Shown piece by piece: positions 21,565 to 31,940 of a DNA stretch of 64,000 bases. How positions within the stretch are numbered: the stretch's first letter is position 1; every line of letters begins with the position of its first letter. A program made the translations under genes and the position numbers. The notes beneath the pieces were generated by a model. It worked only from the letters and a program-made list of their open reading frames with translations. It had not been told where the DNA came from and did not search any database. Source of the DNA: Floccularia luteovirens (Eukaryota > Basidiomycota > Agaricomycetes > Agaricales > Squamanitaceae); the NCBI GenBank assembly GCA_009739215.1, contig VSJF01000012.1, positions 992,001 to 1,056,000 of the forward strand. The letters are read 5' to 3'.

Positions 21565-21827
21565 TGCTTCAGCTCTTTTCAGAGGGAATCTTGACGCTGA
21601 TAGTATTTTAAGAGACAGACTGCGTAGTACGTGTCTAGTTGTCTAGTTTGCGAGACCTGGCTTGCTACACTCAAGCTGAATGTAGCATAGTGCGCGTAAA
21701 CAGCTACCCCCGCCAACGCTGTGCGACGTGTTGTAGACGTGTCGCGACCAGTCACGCACAAATTTCTAATCCTGAAAATTAGTGATGGCAAATCAAAATC
21801 TAATCTGATTTCTTCATTCTTCCGTCC
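21565..21827. promoter_or_regulatory. Shared divergent promoter, ALG7 / SET-TAD3
   Basis: A 263-bp gap separates two head-to-head start codons, so both promoters must lie here or overlap the neighbouring genes. I see no obvious TATA box or repeat. Confidence 0.6.
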
Positions 21828-23658
21828 ATGACTTCAGACCTGCGTGGTGATCAATTTCACGAACATATCAATCCCTTCGGATTGGTCATCAAGGTATTAC
21901 CTGGGAAAGGCAGAGGCGTTTACGGTGAAGTGGCTGCATATTCCGCAGCACGTCAAACTCAAACAACCTGCGTTTCTCCAGCTTCGCGAACTATACCGCG
22001 AAATACAACAGTCGATATTAGTCCCGCTTTGTTTTTCTCGCAGGAAGAATACGAAATTCATGGTGTGTAGAAGTCCATATCGATCATATTTGTTACACTA
22101 AATATGAGACAGGAAGACACACAGTGCTTGACCATTACACGTTCAAGTGGCCTGGTGGTGGCATGGCTCTTGCACTTGGCCTTGGTATTGTCCACTATAC
22201 CCAGCCTGTTCGCCAGATATTTAATCAGTCTTCAAGGTTCCATTTTCAACCATTCCGAAACACCCAATGTCTCTTTTATCATTGACAAACCCGCCAATGC
22301 CGTTCGATACGTAACCGCTCACGAAATACAGCCCAATGAAGAGCTTTGTATTTTTTATGGTTCAAATCTGTGGTTCTCACCTCTTGAAACCCTTGCTTCC
22401 GCTGAAGTCACAGAGAGCAAAGACGAATGGGGCGGACTCTTGGCTTTGGACACAGAAGAAGCTAATCGTCATCTAGATGACAACCCATATACTGATGGCG
22501 ATTCAGACGAGATACTCGACGATGAAGATTTGCCATTTACGAGATACCAACTTCCTCCAGAAGAAGAAGACATTGATTCGATTCGACAAAGTATGTTACC
22601 AGCCTGTCAATCCAATTCTCACACTGCCATCCCAAATAATTTTGAATGTCTAGTAGATGCGTGGGTTGTTGACATACCAAATCCACAGCACATAGCGACC
22701 ATGCTCAAGTGCGCTATTCACCACATGTGCATATGCTTTATAAAATAACTGTTATTCAGGTGGTTAAAAGAGATAGGATTAGATACGCCTGACTTAGGAC
22801 ACCTCAAACGCATCAGAAAGCAAGGCAACGTGACCACACTTCTCCTGAGCACCTCAACAGCCGCACCTCAGCTTCCAGAAGAATTGTCCTTACCTGCTCC
22901 ATACTCGTTATCTATTCCGATGTCATCTGCACTCACTTTGCCCTCACTAAATTTGAAGTCGGCCTTATGGCCGACCCTATATACCCCACGTCGAAAAGGA
23001 GAAGCGGAAGAGTGGACACGCGGAAAAGCGCGTTGGGCCTGGGACGCCATGGAACGCACAGTTGAGGCCGCAGTCAAGGCGCATGCCGAGAGTGAGGTGT
23101 GTACTTGCTTCCAATCCCACTTTTCAAATCTCTTAACCAATTCTCAAGCTCCCCATAGCAGCTCACATCTCTGCTCCATACGGAGCTTCTGATTTCAAAG
23201 AATTTCCACTAACTCTAAGTGCTAATGATACACGGACCTCAACTGGGCACCCGCTGCGCCACTCTTCTATAAATATCATGCGGCGGATAGCCGACTTCCG
23301 TATGAACTCTGAAAGCTCCATTGGTTTATCACAAACGCTTCCCAACGACAAACCGGTAGGCTCCGCATCACCAGTAAAGGAGAATACATTACAAAATGGT
23401 ACAAATTATCTACTAACTTCGCTAACCCTATTTACAACCCACGAACCATGTGTCATGTGCAGTATGGCATTGCTCCATTCTCGTGTTAAAGAGGTAGTGT
23501 ATTTAATTCCGATGTCCAAGACGGGGGGATGCGGGGGATCGACATGTATTCCTGCTCTCAAAGGCGTAAATCACCGATTCGACATCTGTAAATGGCATAA
23601 ATACGGGAGCAAAATCAATCATCCCTGTCTTTTCATAGATCCAATAATAGATGCCTAA
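21828..23658 (+). CDS. tad3: SET-domain / tRNA adenosine deaminase subunit Tad3 fusion
   Basis: Seven exons (21828-21924, 21982-22062, 22125-22184, 22237-22590, 22654-22708, 22760-23096, 23149-23658) total 1,494 nt in one frame: 497 residues. Residues about 17-123 form a compact SET domain with GKGRGVYA, NHSETPN (84-90) and ELCIFYG (catalytic-type Tyr120). After an acidic linker, residues about 198-497 match Tad3/ADAT3: the DAWVVDIP opening, [16 protein letters not shown], then a deaminase fold with HPLRH (zinc ligand His366) and PCVMC (Cys429, Cys432). As in known Tad3 proteins the catalytic Glu after the His is missing (Ser at 368). Tad3 pairs with Tad2 to convert A34 to inosine in tRNA. 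The SET part's substrate is unknown. The fused exons join across a GT-AG intron at 22591-22653, with no separate ATG for the Tad3 half. Confidence 0.85.
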
Positions 23659-23758
23659 TTTTTACAGAAACCTTACATTATTCTTATCTCTTCGCACTAC
23701 TGCTTCTCTCTCGCAACCGAAATCAAGATCCTGAGAATGCGGTTGTACATATCTTATA

Positions 23759-26044
23759 TTAAAAAAAGAAATGAGAGGTCACAAACGGTGCAGTGAAAGA
23801 ATTATTGGTTGGCTGCCATTGCTTGGCCTTGATGTAATCCATAAGTGCTTCATCCGATAAATTCCGGAGGGTCGGGTTTTGGTCAACACCCTTGATTCAC
23901 GAGCAAATCAGCTCAGAAGGAATATATAGATGAAGGTGATAACATACATCTTTTTGGGCTGCGCGAATAACGGCCAAGGAGATTTGCGCACTGATATCCC
24001 GAATCCGAGCGAGGCGGGGGTACACTAAATCAGCAGACAGTTCTTCTTCGGTGAGAGAACCGGCAAGCGCAATCGCTGCCTGCTCGACCATTGAGTCGGT
24101 CACATGTCTGGCCTTTGACAGTATAGCCCCCATCCCAATACCAGGGAAGATATACATATTATTTCCTTGTCCGGGTTCATACACCTTGCCCTCAAATTCC
24201 GCTGGTTTGTATGGGCTCCCGGAGGCAAACACGACCGAGCCGTTCGTCCTAAAATACAACGTCCAAGTTTATTCAAGAAGCATGGTGATGAAACTTTGAA
24301 CATGCACTGACCATCTGATTGCATCGGAATAGTCAAGCTCACACAAAGACACAGGATTCGATAGTGGGAAAATGATTGGCCGCGTGTTCAACGCTGCCAT
24401 CTTTTTCACAACATCTTCAGTGAAGGCATTCTAACACCACGATTGAGCTATAAATAATGTAGTGGCGATACAGTCAACTTACTCGCATGGTGCTTAAACC
24501 AAGTAATGCCGTTGGCTTCACATAATCAATGATGTCGCCCAGATTGGTCAATGCAGGTCCTTCATAATCTGTGCGAGCAAAATCTGGAAAAAGAAATTAC
24601 GTTACAAAATAGAATGGAGTGTATTAAAATGAAGCCATACATTTCTTATGTTCCTGCAATCCTTTCCTATCCGCGGTGATGAGGCCTTTGGAATCCACAG
24701 TCTGGAAACAAAAATAACATATTAAGTCTTGTGACCATCCCGTTTATGGATTAAAACTTACATAGATCCGTTTCCTAGCCTCTTCTTCAGACATCCCCAA
24801 GAAAGTGAAGAACGAAGTTAGCTGTTTCGCCACACCGATACCGGCAGAACCGGCTCCAAAGAACAGGATGCGCTGGTCGGCCAGGTTGGTTCCGGCAGCT
24901 GATGAGGAAAGACGTGCAGCATTGATAAATCCAGAAAGGACCACAGAGCCTGGATAGTCGCGTGATCAGTCATTTGTATTGCTCAATTGCAGAACAATCA
25001 ATAGCCGATCTAAACTAACCTGTGCCTTGTATCTAGTAATAGACTCTCGGTTAGTTAATAGTACTCTGGTCTAAGAATGGTACATACATCGTCATTGAAA
25101 CATTTGTAGGAGGAACGAAACATATCGAGGTATCGGAAAGCGTTATCAGTGGAGAAATCTTCGAACTGAACCAGAAGTTCGGGGAAGACTTCTTTCATCG
25201 CCTTCATGAACTCTTGCATGAATTCGTCCATCTGGACCGTGACATGAGTAAATAACATTGTAATATTTTTAATGCACTCACTTCGGGAGTATCAGGCCTC
25301 TTACGGCGCACCCCGAGATAAAGTGGGTCTTCTAGGAACTTTTGAGTATTGGTTCCGAGGTCAAGGCAGATAGGAACAGTTGTCGTGGGCTTGATTCCAG
25401 CTCCAGCGATGTACAAGTCACTGCGGTGCACTTATGAGTGTTATAAGTCATAAAAAGAAAGAAAAGATACATACAGCTTGCCAATGGAGATTGGCAGTCC
25501 ATTTGCTCCGAGATCTCCAAGACCTAGAATGCGAGAACCTGTGGAACATGACACATGTCGGTTATTGTACTCGAGTGGGAGTAGGCTATTTTCTTACCAT
25601 CAGTCACGACAGCAATTCTTGAGCTCTTACCGGATGGCCAAGTACGCAACACGTCACGAATATGGCCCTTATTTTCGATGGTTACATAGAGACCCTCGGG
25701 GCGACGCCAAATATGGGAATAATTCGAGCATGCATCACCAACCTGTAATAAGTATATGGAGAAGTGTTACTAATATACGAACAAAAAAAATCTGATGTAT
25801 GTTTGCAAACCGTTGGGGTGTAGAGGATAGGAATGATCTCAAGCATGTTGGCGAGCAAAACCTCGTAAAAGAGGTTAGAATCGCGCTCTTTGAGACCATT
25901 GAGGTAGATATATTTTTCAAGGCTGTTTACTTTGCTGCGCATTTGTGCAAGACATCTCTGACGGTGGTCAGTGTGAAAAAGATAAGGTGGGATGCGAGGA
26001 GCAATTTGGAAATTTTGAGCTGGGAGGACTGCTGTGAGAGACAT
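23759..26044 (-). CDS. Malic enzyme (NAD(P)-dependent)
   Basis: Oxidatively decarboxylates malate to pyruvate, making NADH or NADPH. It starts MSLTAVLPAQNFQIAPRIPP at 26044. Ordered motifs: NLFYEVLLANMLEIIPILYTPTV then GDAC, the substrate loop; VTDGSRILGLGDLG with GANGLPI; LDLGTNTQKFLEDPLYLG; FEDFSTDNAF; and the Rossmann motif FFGAGSAGIGVAKQ. The IFPLSNPVS block and FPGIGMGAILS follow. The final exon, after GTATGT...CAAG, begins GVDQNPTLRN and ends HFFF. No mitochondrial presequence is obvious, suggesting a cytosolic form, and cofactor choice cannot be read safely. It converges on SET-TAD3 with only 100 bp between the stops, so the 3' UTRs probably overlap. Confidence 0.95.
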
Positions 26045-26512
26045 GGTAGTTAGAGAAAGAGTAGTGAGTCAGACGATAGAATATATATATGCATTCTTAT
26101 TGAAAATTGAAAAGAACATATATAAGCATAAATAGGGATGATCCAGACAAGCGAACATGTGAATAGCTTCTCATGAATCACCGGGATGTCTGTGGCGGTC
26201 TTAAAAGTTGAGCGTACAACAGCGGAAAGATGAGGAACGCTGCTAAAACTTTCCTTTTTTGGGTTTACATCGCTAACGGCCTTCCGCCAACCAATCACGG
26301 GACTCCTTTTTGCCCTCTCTTGTGCTCAACCTTGTTTGAACATTTCATAATCTAATAATCCTAGCTTTTCTTAAGGCATTCTTTCACATGAACTTAATTG
26401 ATATGATTAGAATGAGCCTAAAAAACCTATCTAGTCCAGCTTCTTCACGTACCCACATCCTTTTTCATAACCGCTCCATCATTAGATCTCCCAGCCCTAA
26501 GCCCAGACCCAT
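26045..26512. other. Intergenic, malic enzyme promoter
   Basis: About 470 bp upstream of malic enzyme and downstream of the mL58 gene. It is AT-rich near 26080-26140 with a TATATATA tract at 26083-26091. Short ORFs here do not resemble a protein family. Confidence 0.4.
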
Positions 26513-27082
26513 TCACCAAAATCCACGCCGCTTCGCACGGATTGCATGTACAATTGAATGTCGTTCACTCCACTTTTCTCGTGCTTGTGCATGCTTTTCA
26601 TCCCGGGCTCTGACAAGCGCAACTCTCTGCGGCTTCTTCAGCGCAGCAATGCTAGCCACAAATGCTTCTGTGCACCCGAAGCGCTTCGCAAGTTTTCCCC
26701 GGGTATACTTGGCAGGATTGAGAGGACGAAGTCGGCGGATCTCGCTAACTACCTGATCAGATGCGTGTGGAGGTAGAGTTTTTTCTGCTGAAGGCCGAAT
26801 TGGGGGAGGAAGAGGTCCATCATGTGGTAGTGACGCAGGCCTTAGTAATGGGGATACAGGTGCTGTGGTTAGTGAAAATGGTGATGGCGCGGTGGGTGGA
26901 GGACGGTGGATAAAAGTCAGTTCTCCGTCGTTCAGCGTTGTGACGGTTGCATTTTTATTGTTGACTAGGGGATCTGGAGCGTGATATGCGGGCCGTTCAG
27001 ACGTGCCAGGTTTAGGGCGAGGGTACTTGGACGCGTACGCTCGAGATAGCGATGGAAAGACAACTTTCCGAGCAACGTTCAT
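26513..27082 (-). CDS. mrpl20: Mitochondrial large-subunit ribosomal protein mL58 (MRPL20 family)
   Basis: Intronless ORF of 189 residues starting MNVARKVVFPSLSRAYASKY, a basic, Ser/Arg-rich start typical of a mitochondrial presequence. A proline-rich middle is followed by the conserved C-terminal block EIRRLRPLNPAKYTRGKLA, then FGCTEAFVASIAALKK and the terminal RAKRRGFW, characteristic of the fungal Mrpl20 (mL58) family. It is a structural component of the mitochondrial 54S ribosomal subunit. Only 131 bp separate its start from the stop of the GST gene. Confidence 0.85.
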   Translation of the reverse strand: MNVARKVVFPSLSRAYASKYPRPKPGTSERPAYHAPDPLVNNKNATVTTLNDGELTFIHRPPPTAPSPFSLTTAPVSPLLRPASLPHDGPLPPPIRPSAEKTLPPHASDQVVSEIRRLRPLNPAKYTRGKLAKRFGCTEAFVASIAALKKPQRVALVRARDEKHAQAREKWSERHSIVHAIRAKRRGFW

Positions 27083-27213
27083 TGTTAGTTGCGTTGTTTG
27101 AGTGGTGAACGAGTGTAAAGAAAATCTCGCACTTGTACTTTCCCACGATTACGCATTTCCTTTTATGGCATATCTCCATTGCTTGGTGTGAAAACAGCTA
27201 TCTAATTAATTAA

Positions 27214-28597
27214 CTAACTAGGAGGTGTAGGTACAAGAACGCCTGCTTGTACTCCTGGACGAGATGAATTCCGTTCAAACCATTCCTAAGAAACAATATC
27301 AAGCGCGACTTCGGTCATAAGCAATAACAACTGTACCTTTAAAGCAGGCCATTGGTCAAGAGTACCGATCCCAGAGAATTGATGTCCACGAATCCTTGAA
27401 AACGTGAATAAAACCGCAGGTAAGAATAGGTGATAAAACATAAGCGTACCAAGGATATGCGTTCATATCCGCAATACTATATTTCCCTCTATCACCTCCA
27501 GCCAAGAACTCTCGTCCCCCCGCGAGCCGCAATTCTAAAACGCCAAACAAGCGTTTTGTCTCTTCGAGATACCCTGCCGATGATTTATGCCAATCAGTAA
27601 TCCAATACAAGGCTAGTAATAGAATGTTTGAAGGGCAGGAACCGAGCTTCTCTTAAATACATACATTTCTTTGTATATGGTATATCCTCTGGTGCGAAAT
27701 GTTGAAAATGATTAGCTATGAAACGAGGTCAATTTATCTGAAATGGTCATGAAAAGGCAAGCACACATTGTCCTTGCATCGGGCCCAGACCTCCATGCTA
27801 AAGCATGCGCCATATTTTTCAGTACATACGTCTCAAGAAGATAAAAATACACACCGCCCAGAAGATCCATTGCAACGTTTCGCTCCATTCCGCTGGTTCT
27901 CTAGCATAGTCAAAGCTAAATTTCGAATGCAAGTCGTACCATTTTGCAAGATGTATTAGAATGGCGCCAGTCTCAAACACGACTTGACCTTCGCTGCTGT
28001 GATTCAAGGGTTTTGCTTCTTTCGTATTATGCACTTCATTAGGTACGTGCCCGTGGTCGACGACGCGTGGTGTTTGTGTCTCGGAAGGTGAGATACGTGC
28101 ACGGTCAACGAGCACAGGTATACGCCCATTCGGGTTCATAGCGAGGTACCATGGTTCTTTTTGTGTATTCTTGGATATGTCAATAGGATACGTGCTTAGT
28201 GGTTAGATAACACAGTAACAGCGATGTTCGGTAGTGAAAACATAGTAGAATTAGGACTTTCACACCTGAGCGACTCAACGTTCAACACTCACTCGTACTC
28301 CAATCCATACTCCAATTTCAGTTCTTCTAAAAAAATCGACACCTTACGCCCATTGGGTGTACCAGAGGTATACAGCAACAGCGGCTTGTAATCCCCAGAC
28401 TTCGTAGTGTAGTGCCGACCAGGAACCGGCACCGTGACCACCCTGGGGGCATCCTTACTCTTACCACCCGCATAAACTGTTCTCGCTCCTACTGCCCTAA
28501 ACCCATCCCCACCGCCAACCCCGCAAAAGCGCGGGGAGAGGAACAAATGTCCACTACGTCGAGCCAGCACATTGACAGGTACTGCCGAAAATGCCAT
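27214..28597 (-). CDS. Glutathione S-transferase, Ure2/YghU-like
   Basis: Multi-exon gene from [19 protein letters not shown] at 28597 to VPTPPS* at 27214. After an N-terminal extension of about 65 residues (basic, glycine-rich, possible organelle targeting) comes a thioredoxin-fold GST domain: [20 protein letters not shown], then the [11 protein letters not shown] strand, [12 protein letters not shown] with its cis-Pro, and a helix with [14 protein letters not shown]. The alpha domain follows, with [30 protein letters not shown] and [15 protein letters not shown]. The PNGRKVSI signature in place of a Tyr or Ser active site is typical of the Ure2p/YghU class, which conjugates glutathione or reduces disulfides. 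An insertion rich in charged residues (near 28.05 kb) splits the GST-N region. Confidence 0.88.
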
Positions 28598-31500
28598 GTG
28601 GACAAATAACTCGAAAAGAAGGTCCTGTCAGGCAAAGATGCAAAGATGATCTCCCAAGGGTGGGCACCTTCCGCAAATGATGTTCTGCCAATGCCCTAAA
28701 ACCTGACCCGTACAATCGCAAAAACAATTTGAAAGAAGAACAATGATAGGCAGGAAAGACAGAATGGAAGGACGGCAAGGGGTAAACTCCTGCACGTCTC
28801 GGAGCCTGTGTGTTGAAAATATGCAGGGAAGCCTTTGGTCAGTTCAGCCTCTCAGGCTAAGCCGATAGGTACCGACTAGCGAGTTACCCAGAACTTCATA
28901 ATTAATGTCTACTCGATGTTCAAACGTTCAATACCCAGGAGCCACTACTGTATACTCAGTGCCCAGGTCCCGGTCATCAAGAAGTTGATTTTAGTGGCCT
29001 CGAATAATTCGCTAACTGAATCACCCCAAATCTGCTTCCTGTCACTTCCAATCGGAGGCCTATCTATGCTGTGATTGAATACAAATAATAGTTATTATAA
29101 CGGCAGACAGGCAACCTGTGCCCGTCAACTAAGGGTCCGAAGCTAAGTTGGCCCCGGGTCTCCGTACCGATGTGTACACATACAACGAGGCAATGAGACT
29201 ACGAGTCGATCGTAATTACCTCATACTTTTATTTTCTTGGGATGCTGAACGATTTGGATTAATTGTGGCCGTAAGTTTCAGGCGCTCATGTTTTAAGAGC
29301 CTCAACAGACTGTTCTTTTTTACAACAATCCCTGATATGCGTATCTCCGCAAATGGACCTAAGGACTATTCATTGGGTTCAGAAGTCCTCAAGGATTGAA
29401 TATCTATACCAGCTGTCTCACATGCGGCAATCAGCAAGGACCATGTACACAAATGAATGTCATTGAAACACATGAGCCCATGGGCGTAAATTTCAAACTA
29501 CCAATATGAATCCGACATATGGTATCTGTTACAAGACAACTAACAACAAAGTTTCATTTTTGACAAGATAGTTACTCGGGATCGATCCCTTGAACAAAAA
29601 GTAAAAAAAGTCCAGAAACACATAAATGCCAAACATTTCTTTTGGATAATGTCTCGTCTGCGTACACATCCCGTTCACTCGGACTTTCGAATCTACAACA
29701 CAATAACTAACGGGGTGACATATGTCAAATCAGAAAAAGAGTCTTAACCTATTTATCTCCGTAGAACAGGACAAAACCCAATGTTCGACATCGAGCTCCG
29801 GACCAGGTACCATTGAGACGTAGTCGTGACTTGATATGTTGTACAGTACATCAAAAATGGAACGCGTGAGGGGGTTATATCGAGGGGACAGCAAGCAGAA
29901 AAAGAAGGACTTGTCAAATTTTTACATCAAATCTTATTTTTGCTTATCAATGTGCAAGGTACTATCTCAATTGTCAGTCTCAACAAAAAAGACAAAAGGT
30001 CGTCTCAATTGCTGTTTCTTGGATGTTTCACAAGAAAAAAAAAATTCAAAAGTCATAAAGCCCCCAACGTTCCAACTATTGTCGTTAATCAATACACATG
30101 AGATATTAACTCAACTCCCAAATTCATTGGCGCTCATTTTGTAAACGCCGAAAACGGCATATTTCTTGCCGTTTCGTATCAGGGTCTCAGGCACCAGGTA
30201 TCCGATCGCATCGTCTCGAGTTTCTATCATATATTCTAGTCTCAATACCAAGACAACTTGACAAGAAAAACCGCTGATACATACTAAGCTTTAACAAAAT
30301 ACAACAAGATGGTGTGATAACAGACTTTCCGAATAGAACCATTCCTAGCTAAAAGAGGAACAAGATGAACCTTTTCAGAGAAGAGAAAATAGCCACGTAT
30401 CTTTATAACCAAAAGGCATACATATTAATCAAATCAAGTTTCTGATATCGGCTTGTGTGGGTGAACTGTGAACACATCAACGTTTAGCACATGTGAGCCG
30501 CACATATATACCACAACAATGCACGTTGGCAGTTTGGCAGTGTTAATACTAGTAGGTTTGCTTCTTGTGATAGGGTAATACATATATAACGTTAGTGTTT
30601 AGAGAAAGTGTTGAATTCATTTTGGTTCAATTAAAAAGCACCCATCTTGTCAAGGATGTCATGGAATTCGAAGAGGAATAGGGGGGTGTGATTCTATTGG
30701 GTCGACCCTTACAAGTATATATTTGATAAAATCAACCCGACAGCCGTGTCGTTCCTGAAAACCTGAATTCAAGCCGACGGGTGCGAGGATGTCAAAATAT
30801 ACACAAAAAAGGTACCTCACCCCTCTCTAGCTATCTCCTTTAGTCATGTTAACGATTACGATGAAACGGAGGCTTTTTACCAACTGTATACGTACGCAAC
30901 GTCCAGTTTCTTGTTTCATATATTTTAGTCGATTGGCAAGAGGAAAAATCCTCGGACCCAAGTTTTCCCTTTTTTCATATACAAGTACAATAATACAACA
31001 ACAACAGAAAAAGGATAACAAAACCAAAAAAGGAGGTTGACGGAGAGAGACATGACAAGACCATATACTATGATACCCGTAAAACCCCAGTTTGTAAAAT
31101 TCCCAAAAGAAACAGACAACAAGAGAACAAGAAAAAAGAAGTGAACCTTTTTTTTTCCAGTGGAAAAAAAGGGAGTGGAAGGAAGAAATGGGGTATCCAT
31201 ATAAAATATCAAGAAAATATGACCATTGAAGAAAATGCATAGAGTTGCATAGTTAAAAAACTATGCCATCATGTGATGTGTCGTGGGTTCCGGGTCGATT
31301 TATGATGGAAGACTGTGATGTGGTGATGATATGCGTGCATGCGTTGTAAAATAAATTACGGCAACGAGAGAAACAAGGAGTGGTTACTTTTCGATTTACG
31401 TGATTTTTTTTTTTTGACGGTGGAGTGCGAAATTCTTTGCGAAAATTGTTGGAATGCCAGAGTGGAGTCGGTAACCATTCATTTTAAACCGTGCTGTGAG

Positions 31501-31940
31501 AAAAAAAAGACTGGCGGTCCCTTGGAGGGAGCAAAAGAGCATTGTCCAGTTTGCTACTGCTGCAAAAGAATGAACAGCAAAAGAGTGATTGGTATAAAAG
31601 AAAGAAAATAACGCGAAAACAAGAGATGGATAGAAAGTAGAACGTAAAGACTGATTCATACGTGATAATGAGGGGGAGAATGGAAGTTGGATTCCATGGA
31701 ATGAAGAGACAGAGAGGGTAAGATAAAGAGAGGGAGTGAAATAAAGAGAGGGAACTAAAAGCACAGTGATAGAGACAGCAAAAGAGAGACAGCAAGAAGA
31801 GCGAGTGCACACAGGCAGTCACAGAAGAAAAAGAAAAGAGACCACGGCAGAAAAAAACCAAAACCCAAGAAATAAATCCAATAACCGCAAAAGAAAATCG
31901 TCCAAGATAACGATCGTAACCTCTCCGTCTTCAACGCAAC
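28598..31940. other. Long stretch without a convincing gene
   Basis: About 3.3 kb between the GST start and the stop of the Pro/Ser-rich gene. All frames are broken by stops. ORFs of 80-137 codons (for example 29148-29399 and 30827-31240) have unstructured, low-complexity translations that resemble no family. The right end becomes strongly purine-rich on the plus strand (see the repeat entry). No tRNA, rRNA or transposon sign was seen. It may hold GST regulatory sequence, a long 3' UTR, or a non-coding RNA. Confidence 0.5.
31597..31905 (+). repeat. Purine-rich low-complexity tract
   Basis: Roughly 300 bases on the plus strand are dominated by A and G (AAAGAAAG, GAGAGG, AAGAAGAG), so the minus strand is a CT tract. 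The 13-base word ATAAAGAGAGGGA occurs twice about 20 bp apart, near 31722 and 31741. It abuts the 3' end of the minus-strand Pro/Ser-rich gene. Confidence 0.55.

Noticed and set aside
30827..31240. 137-codon minus-strand ORF rich in Phe, Ser and Leu
   Set aside because: It arises from reading a pyrimidine-rich strand; the composition explains the hydrophobic-looking product.
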